Assembly: GCA_025800385.1 (NCBI GenBank)
Contig: JAOXRS010000120.1
Location: forward strand, 353,107 to 417,106
From: Candidatus Albibeggiatoa sp. nov. NOAA
Lineage (GTDB): Bacteria; Pseudomonadota; Gammaproteobacteria; Beggiatoales; Beggiatoaceae
Reading direction: 5' to 3'
Length of the DNA: 64,000 nucleotides
The position numbers and the translations under genes were made by a program. The notes under the pieces are model-generated. The model was not told the DNA's origin, did no database searches, and worked only from the letters and a program-made list of their open reading frames with translations. Below are positions 8,607 through 19,900 of the stretch, piece after piece; within the stretch, counting starts at the first letter, position 1, and the number at the start of each line of letters is the position of its first letter.

Positions 8607-9313
8607 TGTTATGGCAAGAAGAAGAGGAAATCGTTCAACCTGCCGATAACAAAGAGGTTGTTGATGTAGTTTTTGACATCAGCTGTAAAATGTTACCTGT
8701 TGACCATGCTTATGCCCTATCCCAAGCCATCATGCAAGCTTTACCTTGGTTTGCTGATGAGCCACTTGCAGGCTTACATTTAATTCATAGTGCACCTTCT
8801 GGAAATGGTTGGCAACGACCTGAATCTCAAGATGAATTGATGTATTTGTCGCGACGGACTAAATTAACCTTACGTTTACCCGTTTCTCGCACAGCAGAAG
8901 CACAAGTGTTGACGGGACAAGCGTTTGATATTCACGGTTATGAATTGAAAGTGGGTAAAACGGCTGAAAAACCTTTAATCGCGATGCCTGTTTTATTAGC
9001 CCATCATATCGTTGCAGATGAGCAGCAAACTGAAGATGATTTCATTATGCAATCGGTGAAAGATTTAACTGCAATGGGTGTGGAATGCCGCAAGGCACTC
9101 TGTGGAAAAAGTCATTACTTTAAAACCCCAGATGGGAATATCTTTACCCGCAGCTTGATGATTGCAGACATCAGTCCCGCCGACGCAATTACTGTGCAGC
9201 AACAAGGTTTAGGTGAAGGTCGAAATATGGGTTTTGGTATTTTTATGCCACACAAAGATATTGCCCCTGTGAATGTGGCCAAGCAAGATAATAAAACAAC
9301 AAAGCAAGCTTAA
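8606..9313 (+). CDS. Cas6/Cmx6-like RNA endonuclease-type protein, no CRISPR nearby
   Basis: A 235-residue protein, starting at MLWQEEEE inside the TGATG overlap. It resembles the Cas6/Cmx6 (MYXAN subtype) family: VDVVFDISCKMLPVDHAYALSQAI near the start, LSRRTKLTLRLP at 81-92, ICGK-like CRKALCGKSHYF at 161-172, RSLMIADISPADAITVQQQGLGEGRNMGFGIFMPHK at 182-217. The last part is the glycine-rich loop of the ferredoxin-like (RAMP) fold. His34 is a possible catalytic residue. Cas6 enzymes cut CRISPR repeat RNA, but no repeat array or other cas gene occurs in this window. It may process a different RNA or have lost activity. Operon with the 60-aa and PilZ genes. Confidence 0.7.
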   Translation: MLWQEEEEIVQPADNKEVVDVVFDISCKMLPVDHAYALSQAIMQALPWFADEPLAGLHLIHSAPSGNGWQRPESQDELMYLSRRTKLTLRLPVSRTAEAQVLTGQAFDIHGYELKVGKTAEKPLIAMPVLLAHHIVADEQQTEDDFIMQSVKDLTAMGVECRKALCGKSHYFKTPDGNIFTRSLMIADISPADAITVQQQGLGEGRNMGFGIFMPHKDIAPVNVAKQDNKTTKQA

Positions 9314-9323
9314 ATGCGTCATA

Positions 9324-9354
9324 TCAGGGCTGCCTATTTTTTAAACAGTCCTGA
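9324..9354. terminator. Bidirectional terminator between Cas6-like gene and DUF1318 gene
   Basis: Inverted repeat TCAGGGCTG / CAGTCCTGA (one mismatch), 13-base loop including TTTTTT, in the 57-base gap between convergent stops. Confidence 0.6.
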
Positions 9355-9370
9355 CATGTTAAATCAAAAA

Positions 9371-9964
9371 TTAATCTACTTTCTGCATCCAATTGCCATC
9401 AGCATCTTGATACCACCAACCTGATTTAGCACGTTCAATCCAACGGGTTGCAAATGTATCGCGAATTTGTGATTCCCATTCAGGGTGTCCGTTTGCATTC
9501 GCCATTTCACGATATAAGGCTAAACGGTCATTGTTTTCATCATCAACCAATTTTTTCACTTCATTACGTGAACGTAAAGGTACTTTATTGGGCGCGCGTA
9601 ATATAACCAACGCATCAGAGGTTAAGCCAATACCGCCATTATTATAAAAAGGCTCTAATTGCTGATGACGGGCTTGCATCGCCTGTTGAATCGCCTGAAT
9701 TGCGGGGCTAGAAATATCAATATTAAATGAATTGGCTTGTGCTGGGCGTACTAAAATATCTAAGGCTTGTGCCCATAAAGGTATGACAACACTGGATTGT
9801 GTATTAGAGCCAGAATTTTGTTGCTGCTCTTCTTCACCCCAAACTTTATCAATAATTTGATCGGCGGCTTTTTCTGCAGCGGCGGCTGGGAAATAGACAT
9901 TAATCGTCACACAAGCTGTCATGATTAACATCACAGGTACCCAAGACCAACGTAAATAACGCAT
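9371..9964 (-). CDS. YdbL/DUF1318 family lipoprotein
   Basis: A 197-residue protein with a lipoprotein signal ending in LIMTAC (Cys18 lipidated). It continues directly with VTINVYFPAAAAEKAADQIIDKVWG, the recognisable start of the DUF1318 family. The C-terminal half (about residues 85-195: QQAMQARHQQLEPFYNNGGIGLT to WWYQDADGNW) also matches. A GAGG site lies before the ATG. In enterobacteria ydbL sits with ynbE and ydbH, a set later linked to envelope lipid transport; those partners are not seen here. Outer-membrane or periplasmic location is expected; the exact role is unproven. Confidence 0.75.
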   Translation of the reverse strand: MRYLRWSWVPVMLIMTACVTINVYFPAAAAEKAADQIIDKVWGEEEQQQNSGSNTQSSVVIPLWAQALDILVRPAQANSFNIDISSPAIQAIQQAMQARHQQLEPFYNNGGIGLTSDALVILRAPNKVPLRSRNEVKKLVDDENNDRLALYREMANANGHPEWESQIRDTFATRWIERAKSGWWYQDADGNWMQKVD

Positions 9965-10162
9965 GGTTAAATCCTCATTGTTGAAAGAATAGTAAAGATT
10001 GTAAGAAACTGATACGGATATGCAAGCATAAAATTGTATCTACATTGTTTTATCCAGTATTTATACCGATTCCAACATTTCAATACTTTCTCTATTGTTG
10101 AAGCTGGCTTATAATTTCCAAAGCACAAAATTCATTTGTTACTTATTTAAGGTTTGGAGACT

Positions 10163-10792
10163 GTGAGCTATAGCGAAACATTGCAACAAGGCGTTCAGGC
10201 GTTAGACTTAAATCTGTCTGAAACAACTCAAGCACAGTTATTAGATTACTTGCGATTATTGGAAAAATGGAATCACGTTTATAACCTTACCGCAATCACT
10301 GATTTTTCTGAAATGATTCCAAAGCACTTACTCGATAGTTTGTCTATTGAGCCGCATATTGTTGGACAACGGATTTTAGATGTGGGCACAGGGGCAGGGT
10401 TGCCGGGATTGGTACTGGCCATAGTGCATCCAGACTGGGAGTGTACCCTACTCGATAGTAATAGTAAGAAAATTCGTTTTATACAGCAAGTGGTTGCGGA
10501 ACTTAATTTGACTAATGTGCATTTAAAACACTCACGCATTGAAGATTTTGAACCCAATTGCCCTTTTTCTACCATTATCTGTCGCGCGTATACCAGCTTG
10601 CATGATTTTCTTGCGCAAACTGAGGAATTATGCGAACCCAAAGGCAGTCTCTTAGCTATGAAGGGTTTATATCCAGAACAAGAAATTGCTGAGTTGGTGC
10701 ATTTACCTGTGAAGTTGGAAAGCATTACTTTGCAAGTACCTCAACTTTCTGCACAACGACACTTGATTGTAATGAAACCATATGACAACTAA
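10163..10792 (+). CDS. rsmG: 16S rRNA (guanine-527-N7)-methyltransferase
   Basis: A 209-residue SAM-dependent methyltransferase. A GTG start at 10163 is chosen because GGAG lies five bases before it; an in-frame TTG at 10154 overlaps that site. The SAM-binding motif is ILDVGTGAGLPGLVLAI (about residues 67-83), preceded by KHLLDSLS and followed by LLDSNSKKIRFIQQV, all typical of RsmG (GidB). In many bacteria it sits between mnmG and parAB; here it stands alone between unrelated genes. Confidence 0.94.
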   Translation: MSYSETLQQGVQALDLNLSETTQAQLLDYLRLLEKWNHVYNLTAITDFSEMIPKHLLDSLSIEPHIVGQRILDVGTGAGLPGLVLAIVHPDWECTLLDSNSKKIRFIQQVVAELNLTNVHLKHSRIEDFEPNCPFSTIICRAYTSLHDFLAQTEELCEPKGSLLAMKGLYPEQEIAELVHLPVKLESITLQVPQLSAQRHLIVMKPYDN

Positions 10793-10802
10793 AAAGTAAT
10801 TA

Positions 10803-10882
10803 ACTAAAGTTACGCAATTATATTTTCAGGACTGCTTGCCCTAACGCCCAAAGTGGGATTGACTATAATGCGTAACTTGAGT
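10803..10882. mobile_element. MITE-like inverted-repeat element, copy 1
   Basis: 80 bases bounded by 14-bp inverted ends, ACTAAAGTTACGCA (10803-10816) and TGCGTAACTTGAGT (10869-10882), with one mismatch. The same ends bound 60415-60500, where the interior is different. In both places the element lies 3-10 bases after a stop codon. No target duplication is clear and no transposase is seen. Confidence 0.5.
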
Positions 10883-10890
10883 ATATAAAA

Positions 10891-10915
10891 AAGGCGCACC
10901 AACTTGATACGCCTT
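10891..10915 (-). terminator. Terminator of the 3208-aa protein gene
   Basis: On the minus strand AAGGCG-TATCAAGTTGGTG-CGCCTT is followed by TTTTTATAT. The loop is almost the same as in the terminator at 21251-21279. Confidence 0.75.
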
Positions 10916-10941
10916 CGTCATGATAAGTTCAAAATGATGGA

Positions 10942-13900
10942 TTATTCCACTAAATCAAGCTCAATCATGCCTATCCCTTCACCAGATAAAATATCTAGTA
11001 TCGCTGCATAAGAGCCTGCTGTTACTTCTACTATAATGCCATCACCCACCGTTGTTGCTGGTAGATTTTGTTGACTATTTAAATCCAGCACGCGTAATTG
11101 ACTTGTCACTTGACCGCTTAACAGTTGCGAATTCACTCTGATTTGTTGTGAGCCTTCACCTGCCACGATAAAGTTAAAGATCAAAGCCCCTTGTAAATGC
11201 CCACGTACGCTGAGATTCGTTAAAGTCAGTTGATTATTGGTCAAAGAAATACTGGCCATGCCACGACCTTTTGTGCCATTAGAAGACATCTGAATCGTGT
11301 AAGTACCTGCATTGACAGTTTGATTCAAGGTAAAACTATCATTTTGCTGCTGACGTTGGATTAAATGGCCAACCCAATTATTATTTTCAAACGTTAATTG
11401 ATTGATATCGAGTTGAGGTATCACGCCAACATCTAACACATCCGCTCTTAATTGCACATCTGCTGTGCCACTGCCTTCGAGAATAAAGCCCAAAAATACA
11501 TCTTCTGCACCACCACGAAGCGCGCCATGACCGCTGAAGTTCAAGAATTCTAATTGGTTTGTCACCGTTGTACTCTCTGTTGAGCCAGAGCCAGCAGAAT
11601 AGTCTATACCAGATTTACCATATACTCGAACTGCACAACTGACATTGTCATATACTCTGACGATTTGGTCATTACAATCCTCATCACCATACCATTCAAT
11701 TGTGTAATCATCTTGGGTAAAACCATCAGCTGTTTTGATGTTAACCAGTTCAAGTTTAACGGTTTCACCTCTCTTAACAGATACAGAGCAAGTACCTTCA
11801 CCATATTCACAATCAATACTGCTTGGGTTAGATTTGATATGAGCTTGAGAACCTGCAACTGATAATAAATAGTAATCAAGTGGTGGGTTAAATCTTTTAT
11901 CACCTGCAATGTCATCATCGGCAATGGTGACAGTAACATCAATGGGATCAAGATTATCGTAATCGGTATCACCACTGCTGCTGTTGTCGATATTAATCAT
12001 GCAACTTTGTGTGCCCTCAACCCTGCTATCATCTATGGCTGTGACGGTGAAACTCACACCCGTGTTCCAGTCGGCATTGCTGATGGTTGCAGTGTCGGGT
12101 GACACGCTGCATTCACCATTACTGGCGGTCACGCTGCTGATGTCAACACTATTGCCGTTTTTCGGCTGAGTATTAAGGCGAATCACAAAGCTGGCACTAC
12201 TATTGGGTTCGCTGACGCTGAGGCTGCTGGACGAAACATTGATACCCGGTACGTCATCATCGGCGGTAGTTACGGCAACTGTCTGTGCAAACAATGCATC
12301 AAAGCGATCATTGCTACTGCCAGCATTCACACTGACCGTAACGGTGCTGCTCTGAATACCGTCTTTTTGTACATCATCAACCGCTGTGATAGTGACCGTT
12401 TGTGCTACATTCCAATCGCTACTAGTGAAAGTCAAGGTATCAGGACTGAGCGTTGATGCCGAAAGCGTATCACTGCTGATGTCCAACACTACGTTACTTT
12501 CTGGTTGCGTACCCAATACTACAGTGAAAGTGTCAGTGGTGGCAGGTTCACTAACGGCCGCAGTGGTTTTGCTTAAGCTAAAGCTCGCACCGTCATCATC
12601 AGTGATAGTACCTGTACCTGAGCTTGTACTCAATTGCGCATTGACGCTGGGATTGCTCAAGTTAACGTTTAAGGTTTCACTTGTGCCTTCATCAATTTCA
12701 TCGCCGTTGACAATGACACTAACAGTTTGAGCAGCATTACTGTTTGCAGGAAAAGTGACTGTACCCGTATTGCTCACATAATCACCACCTGTAATAGTCG
12801 CAGTCGCATCTGCCGTGGCATAATTCAACGTTACGGCTGCGCTGGCGGCATGACTGAGGCTAACAGTAAAATTGATGGTTTGTGTACCACTATCGCCTTC
12901 GATAATCGCAGTTGGATCGTCAATGCTGATTTGGAAGCAATTACTGCTGGCCGTGAGATTATTTGCCCCCCCCGGAGTCACGCAACGTAAACCAAAGTCA
13001 GCACTGTTGTTATCGGTATCCGTACCATCAGTGGTACGAGATAAGCCAACCAGAAACGCTGTACCATCATCGGTAGGGGCAGTAGCGGTTTCGGTGAAGC
13101 TATTAGGTGTAATACCTTCATAACTCACTGTATCCACAATATTACTGCTTTTAACAATGGCAACTGCATTGGGTGAACCATCGTTGATAAAACCATCGCC
13201 CAGTGAAACTGCTTGATCGCAATTGAATACCTTAGTGGTTGCATCACACAGCACGTAGTAATCGCCATCTGCTAATGTGCCACTGAGACCGAAAGTTTGA
13301 TAATCGGACAAGCCATCACTGTTAATCAACTGCACCGAATATCCGCCTGCACCTAAATCAATTGGATTGCCACTGATGTTTTTGATTTCGATAAATTCCG
13401 CATTATCCGTTGCACCTTGATCGTAATCCAACTCGTTGATGACCAGCGATGCCTTGTTAACTATTGCGTTGCTGGTATCTGCGGTAGTAGTTGTATTGGC
13501 AGCATCATCAGTCGCAGTCACGGAGACATTCAAATTATTACCACTGATCGATGTCTCACTAATAGTGTACGTTGCTGTCCAACTACCTGCTGACTCAGTT
13601 GTACTAACGGATGAGCCACCACCTAAAGCACTAAAATCAACACTGACACTGACAATATCAACATTGTTATCTGCGGTGTTGTTCCAAGTTGCAGTCACGG
13701 TGTCGTTAAAAATAAACGTGCCGCCTGCACCTGTGCCACCCGATAAGCTGATATTTGCATCAGTGACAGTAGGGGCTTGGTTATCAACCGTCGCATTGGT
13801 GCTGTCATTAGTCGTGGTCGTATTCGCTGCATTATCAATGGCAGTCACAGCAACATTCAAACTAGTGGTATCGATACTGCCAGCCACGATGGTGTAGGTC

Positions 13901-16900
13901 GCCGTCCATGTTTCAGATGAATTACTTGCAGCAATCGCAGAGCCACCACCAAAGCTACTAAAGTCAACTGTCACCGCATTTATATCAGTGTTGTTGTCTC
14001 CGCCTGCCGTATTGTTCCATGTTACAGTCACCGTATCACCGACTTTGAATGTGCCGCCTGTGCCTGTCGCGCCAGAGATGGAAATGTTTACATCAGTGAC
14101 AACAGGGTTTGCGGTATCTATCGTTACTGTATCGTTGCCACCAGCCCCTGTATTGCTAGCCATATCAGTATAGCTGCTAGCGTTAACGGTGACCGAACCT
14201 GTGGCCGTAGAACCATCCGTTGCTGTAAAAGTCGCAGAGCCAGCACTATTGCCATCGGTAAAACTAAAGCCAGAAATCACACCACCTACAACGGTTAAAT
14301 CGCTGGAAGTAAAACCCGTGACATTTTCGCTAAAGGTAAAACTGACGATGGAACTGTTGTCTGTATCACTCAATGCTGCATCGACAATATCTACTGTTAC
14401 AGTTGGGTTTGTGGTATCCACTGTGACTGTATCATTGCCAGCCACACCGTTATTGCCCACCATATCAGTATAACTATTAGCATCCACTGTGACAGAACCT
14501 GTGGTGGTCGAGTTGTCATTAGCCGTGAATGTTGCAGAACCAGAGCTTGTGCCATCACTAAAGCTAAAGCCCGAAATTGTGCCACCTGCAACGGTTAAAT
14601 CACTGGAGATAAAGCCCGTAATATTCTCGCTAAAAGTGAAATTAACAACAGAACTGTTGTCTGCATCGTTCAAAGAGGTATCTACAATAGCAACCGTAAC
14701 CGTTGGTACAATATTGTCCAAGCTATAAGTTTCATCCGTGCTGGGTTCGGTATTGGGTAAAGCATTACTGTTGGCATCATTGATGGTCACGCCGCTGGCT
14801 AAGTTCAGTCCTACTGTGCCCGTATAGCTCGCTAAATCGCCGCCTGATACGGTGATCGCATAACTATCACCATTACCTGAATCCGTGATATTGGTAACGC
14901 TTGCCGATGTGCCTGTAACACTAAAGTCATTGCTGGCTAAACCATACACTGTCTCGCTGAGTGTTGCCAAGAACACCAAACTATCTGCATTGGTATTTTC
15001 TGCTGTGGGTGTTTGACGGGTAAAACTGGTGGTAGAAGGAGAACCATGAACAGATAAAACCAATCCACTGCTAGTCCCTGCATCAACGTCAATAGCACTG
15101 CCGATGATAGTGGTAGGATCATTGAACGTTGCGCTGTTAACGTCCACTGCACCAGTGGTCGCGTCACCAATCGTAATGCTGGAAAAACCATCTTGTAAGT
15201 AGCCCAGTTCATTATCGTCTAAATTGAGTGTACCCGAACCGCCACCTAAGCCAATGCTAGTGCCTGCTGTGTTCGGTTGGATGGTCAATGCGCCTGAGCC
15301 TTGAATCACCGCACCCGTATCAAAGCGAATATAATCCGCAATCAGCGTAATGGTACCTGTGGCTGAAGCTCCGCCAATTGTGCCTGCATTATTACTTTGT
15401 AAACGGATACCATCATTGTTATTCGTGCCAGAAACCCCCGTGATCTTAATATTGCCGCTGCCCGTTGACAGCAAGCCATCACTATTGCCTGTCAATCGTA
15501 CCCCTTGACCTTTGCTATTGCTGCCATCATTGCCACCCGCTGTGCCCGTGATGTCCATGTTGCCCGTTGCTACTTGTATTTTAGAGCCTGAGCCACTAAT
15601 TAACACGCCGTGCTGATTGTTTTGTCCAGTGCCGCCGTTGCCAACACCTGTGATATTAGCATTGCCGCTGGCAATCACTTGTCCACCATCATCAACATAA
15701 AGCCCATGGTTCTGAGTCGAACTTGAACCACCAGCCGCTGTACCCGTGAGATTAATATCGCCATCTACGCTGGATACCAATGAGCCACTGCCATTGACGC
15801 GCACACCGTGATTGCTGTTATTACTGGTGCCGCCCGTACCCGCCGTGCCATTAATAGTAATACTACCGCCGCTGGCAGCTGTTGACTGTACTGTTGAACC
15901 ATTAAGGATGAGTACGCCAGAATTGCCCCCGCTGGAGTTGCCGCCCTTACCCGTCATGCTAATTGCACCTGTACCCGAGGTTGTCACAGTGGCATTGTTC
16001 AAGTTGATACCTGCAAATGAACCTGATGCGGTCGCAGCATTATTAGCAGTCAGGGTTAAGTTGCCATTCACAACACTGAGCGATGACCCTGAATTGAGCG
16101 CAATATTGCGTACTGCTTCAATATTTATCGCACCTGTACCCGTAGTCGCAACGCTGCCACTACCGCTGATGGTTACGGTGTTGGTTGATAATAATTCAAT
16201 CCCTTCATTAGCTTGATTTGTGATTGCACCGCTAACAGTGATGTTGCCACCCGCGATGCTGACTGAATCGAGAAAGGCCGAAGCATTAACAGTAACAGCA
16301 CCTGTGCCACTAGCTACATCGCCAATGGTAATGCCGCTGAAACCATCTTGTAAAAAGGCTAATTCGGTATCGTCTAATTGCAAACCAGAATCGGTCGCAC
16401 CTGTCCCTAAATTAATTGCAGTCGTTGTCGTTTGTGGCTGAATAGTCAACAACCCAGAACCACTGAGATTAGCCCCCAAAGAAAGATTATCAGTAGTCAA
16501 GCTGATGCTGCCATTCGCGGTGACTGCGGCTGTGGTATTAATGGCTTCGGCTGTGATATTGATAAGACCTGAGCCGATATTGATTGCGCCACCAATATTA
16601 ACCGTATCTGTGCCAACACCATCAGTGACTGCCAAACCATCGCTTAAACTGGGCAGGCTATTGATAGTAATGCTGTCGTTGCCATCTAGCAGGTTAAAAT
16701 GAATGCCTGTAATGCCCGTGTCGGCAAAGCTCACACTCGTGCTGATGCCACCACTTACGGCAGAAGCATCAATCACCAAATTACCTGTATCAACCAGTGT
16801 ATACGTGCCACCTGAATAACTCAGTGTGAGGGTATCGTTACTGTTACCATCGACGGTATCTGTGATAGTGAGTACGCCGCCAACTAATGTTACCTCGGTG

Positions 16901-19900
16901 GTGATATTATCTATATTATAGGTTTCATCGGTACTGGGTTCGGTATTGGGCAAAGCATTACCAACATTATCAGTAATATTCTGACCACTGGCTAAATTAA
17001 GACCCACAGTGCCGTGAAAGGTAGCTAAATTACCGCCGCTGATAGTCACATCATAAGTTTGAGCCGTCAGTTGACTCACATTGATGCTTGTCCCTATAGA
17101 CCCTGTCACTGCAAAATCAGCATTATCTACCCCTGTTACATCTTCGCTAAACGTAGCTAAAAAAGTCAGTGTGTCCGCATCAGTGGTTTCAGTTGATGGG
17201 GTTTTACGGGTAAAGCTGGTTGTTGATGGTGCAATATTGTCCAGACTATAAGTTTCATCAGTGCTTGGCTCAGTATTAGGTAAAGCGTTACCAACCAAAT
17301 CGGTGATGGCTGGGCTATTAAAATTCAGGGCAACAGTGCCATTCAAGCTAGCTAAATCACCACCTGAGATTTGCACATCGTAAGTGCTGGCGGTGTTTTG
17401 GGTTACGCTAATTGTGCCACCCGTCACGCCTGTTATACTAAAATCAGCATTATCCACCCCTGTTACATCCTCGCTAAAGGTTGCTAAGAAAGTCAGTGTA
17501 TCTGCATTCGTGTTTTCATCGGTTGGGGTTTTACGGGTGAAACTGGTTGTTGATGGTGCAGTATTATCCACACTATAACTTTGATCGGTACTGGGTTCGC
17601 TATTAGGCAAAGCATTACCTGTTAAATCGGTGATACTCGGACTATTCAAATTTAAAGCAACAGTGCCATTCAAGTTAGCTAAGTCACCACCCGAGATTTG
17701 CACATCATAGGTGTTGGTCGTGTTTTGGGTTACGCTAATTGTGCCGCCCGTTACGCCTGTCACACTAAAATCAGCATTATCAACCCCTGTCACAGCCTCA
17801 CTAAAGGTTGCCAAGAAAACCAGTGTATCCACATTCGTGCTTGCCCCTGCTGGGGTTTTACGGGTGAAGCTAGTGGTTGATGGCGAAGTGTTATCCAGAC
17901 TATAGGTTTCATCGGTGCTGGGTTCACTATTGGATACAGCGTTACCTACCGAGTCGGTGATGCTCGGGCTATTCAAGTTTAAACCCACTGTGCCATTCAG
18001 ACTGGCTAAGTTACCACCAGTAATTTGCACATCATAAGTACTGGCCGTATTTTGCGTCACGCTAATTGTGCCACCTGTTACGCCTGTCACACTAAAATCG
18101 GCATTATCAACGCTTGTCACATCCTCGCTAAATGTTGCCAAGAAAATCAGTGTATCCGCATTCGTGCTTGTACCTGCTGGGGTTTTACGAGTGAAACTAG
18201 TGGTTGATGGCGCGGTATTGTCCAAACTATAGGTTTGATCGGTGCTGGGCTCGCTATTGGGCACAGCGTTACCTACCGAGTCGGTAATGCTCGGGCTATT
18301 CAAATTTAAGCCCACTGTACTGTTCGCGCTAGCTAAATCACCACCAGAAATTTGTACATCGTAAGTGCTGGCTGTGTTTTGCGTCACGCTAATGCTGCCA
18401 CCCGTTACGCCTGTTACACTAAAGTCAGTACTATTAACGCCTGTTACATCCTCGCTAAACGTTGCCAAGAATACCAGTGTATCCGCATTCGTGTTTGCGC
18501 TGGTTGGGGTTTTACGGGTAAAACTGGTGGTCGACGGCGCGGTATTGTCCAGACTATAAGTTTCGTCGGTGCTTGGCTCGGTATTGGGTAAGGTATTAGA
18601 GGTGTCATAGATGGTGGGACTACTAACGAGATTCAGCCCCACTGTACCATTGTAGTTCACCAAATCGCCGCCTGAAACGGTAATGTCATAAATACTACCT
18701 GAACCTGAAACAGATGTTACTGTCGCTGATGTGCCAGTAACGGTAAAATCATTTGTGGAGACACTATTAACGGTTTCGCTGAATGTGGCACGAAAAACTA
18801 AAGTATCTGCGTTGGTATTTGCTCCAGAAGGAGTCTGGCGAGTAAAACTAGTTGTAGATGGTGCTACTGTATCGGTTAGAGTGGCACCACTGCTCGCACC
18901 ATCCGAGTCGATTGGATTGCCCAAAATCGTTGCTGGATCGGTAAATGTTGCACTGTCAATATCAACTGCGCCGCTATTTGAATTACCAATCGTGATACTA
19001 GAAAAGCCGTCAGCTAACAGTGCAATTTCTGCATCCGTTAAATTGAGCGTACCTGAACCACCGCCCAGCCCAATACTGGTGCTTGATGTTTCTGGTTCAA
19101 TGGTTAACGCCCCACTCGATTGAATAGAACCACCAGCCAAATTGAAGGTATCTGCAATCAACGTAATCGTGCCCGTGGCTGACGCTCCACCGATAATACC
19201 TGCATCTTGGCGAATTGCGTTGCTGGAACTGCTGCTGCCTGTCACTGTGATGGAAGCACTGCCAGTAGAAGTGATGCCTTTGCCATCATTGGTTATTCGC
19301 ACGCCTGCACCAGAGCCTGACCCCGTGATATTGATTGCACCATCTACGCTGGTAACTTCACCCGTGGCATTATCAACACGTACTCCTACGCCTGCAGAGG
19401 CTGCCGTACCCATCATCGTGATTGAAGCTGCGCTTGCACCAGTGCCTGTTGATTTGACGCTACCACCCAGCAAAATAATGCCGTCGCCATTGGAGCTGCC
19501 ACTGCCACCTGTACCTGTAATCTGGATCGCGCCTTCAGTACTGCTCACCGTGCCTTCGATACGAACGCCATTATTGTTACTAGAACCACCACCACCTGTG
19601 CCATTGATAGTGATGGTTGCGGCATTCGCGCCTGTCCCTGTAGAGGTGATTGAACCATTCTGCACTAACACACCATGATTGAGAAAACCTGTGCTACCAG
19701 AATCAGAAACCCCAGTGATGGAAATATTACCGTCAACACTAGAGATACTAGAACCCTGAAGATGGGTAGCATAGTTAATATTTGTACCAGCACCACTATA
19801 ACCATTGATGATGATTTGCCCCGCATTTGAACCTGTTGCGGTGGATTGCATCGTGCCACTGAACTGGACACCTTGCTGAGAGCCCTGAGTCAAACTAACA

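Noticed and set aside
9314..9370. CRISPR array beside the Cas6-like gene
   Set aside because: The gaps on both sides are short and contain no direct repeats; no regularly spaced repeat was seen anywhere in the window.
16906..18864. Tandem repeats as a mobile or CRISPR-like array
   Set aside because: The 327-bp units keep one reading frame and encode Ig-like domains, so they are coding repeats.
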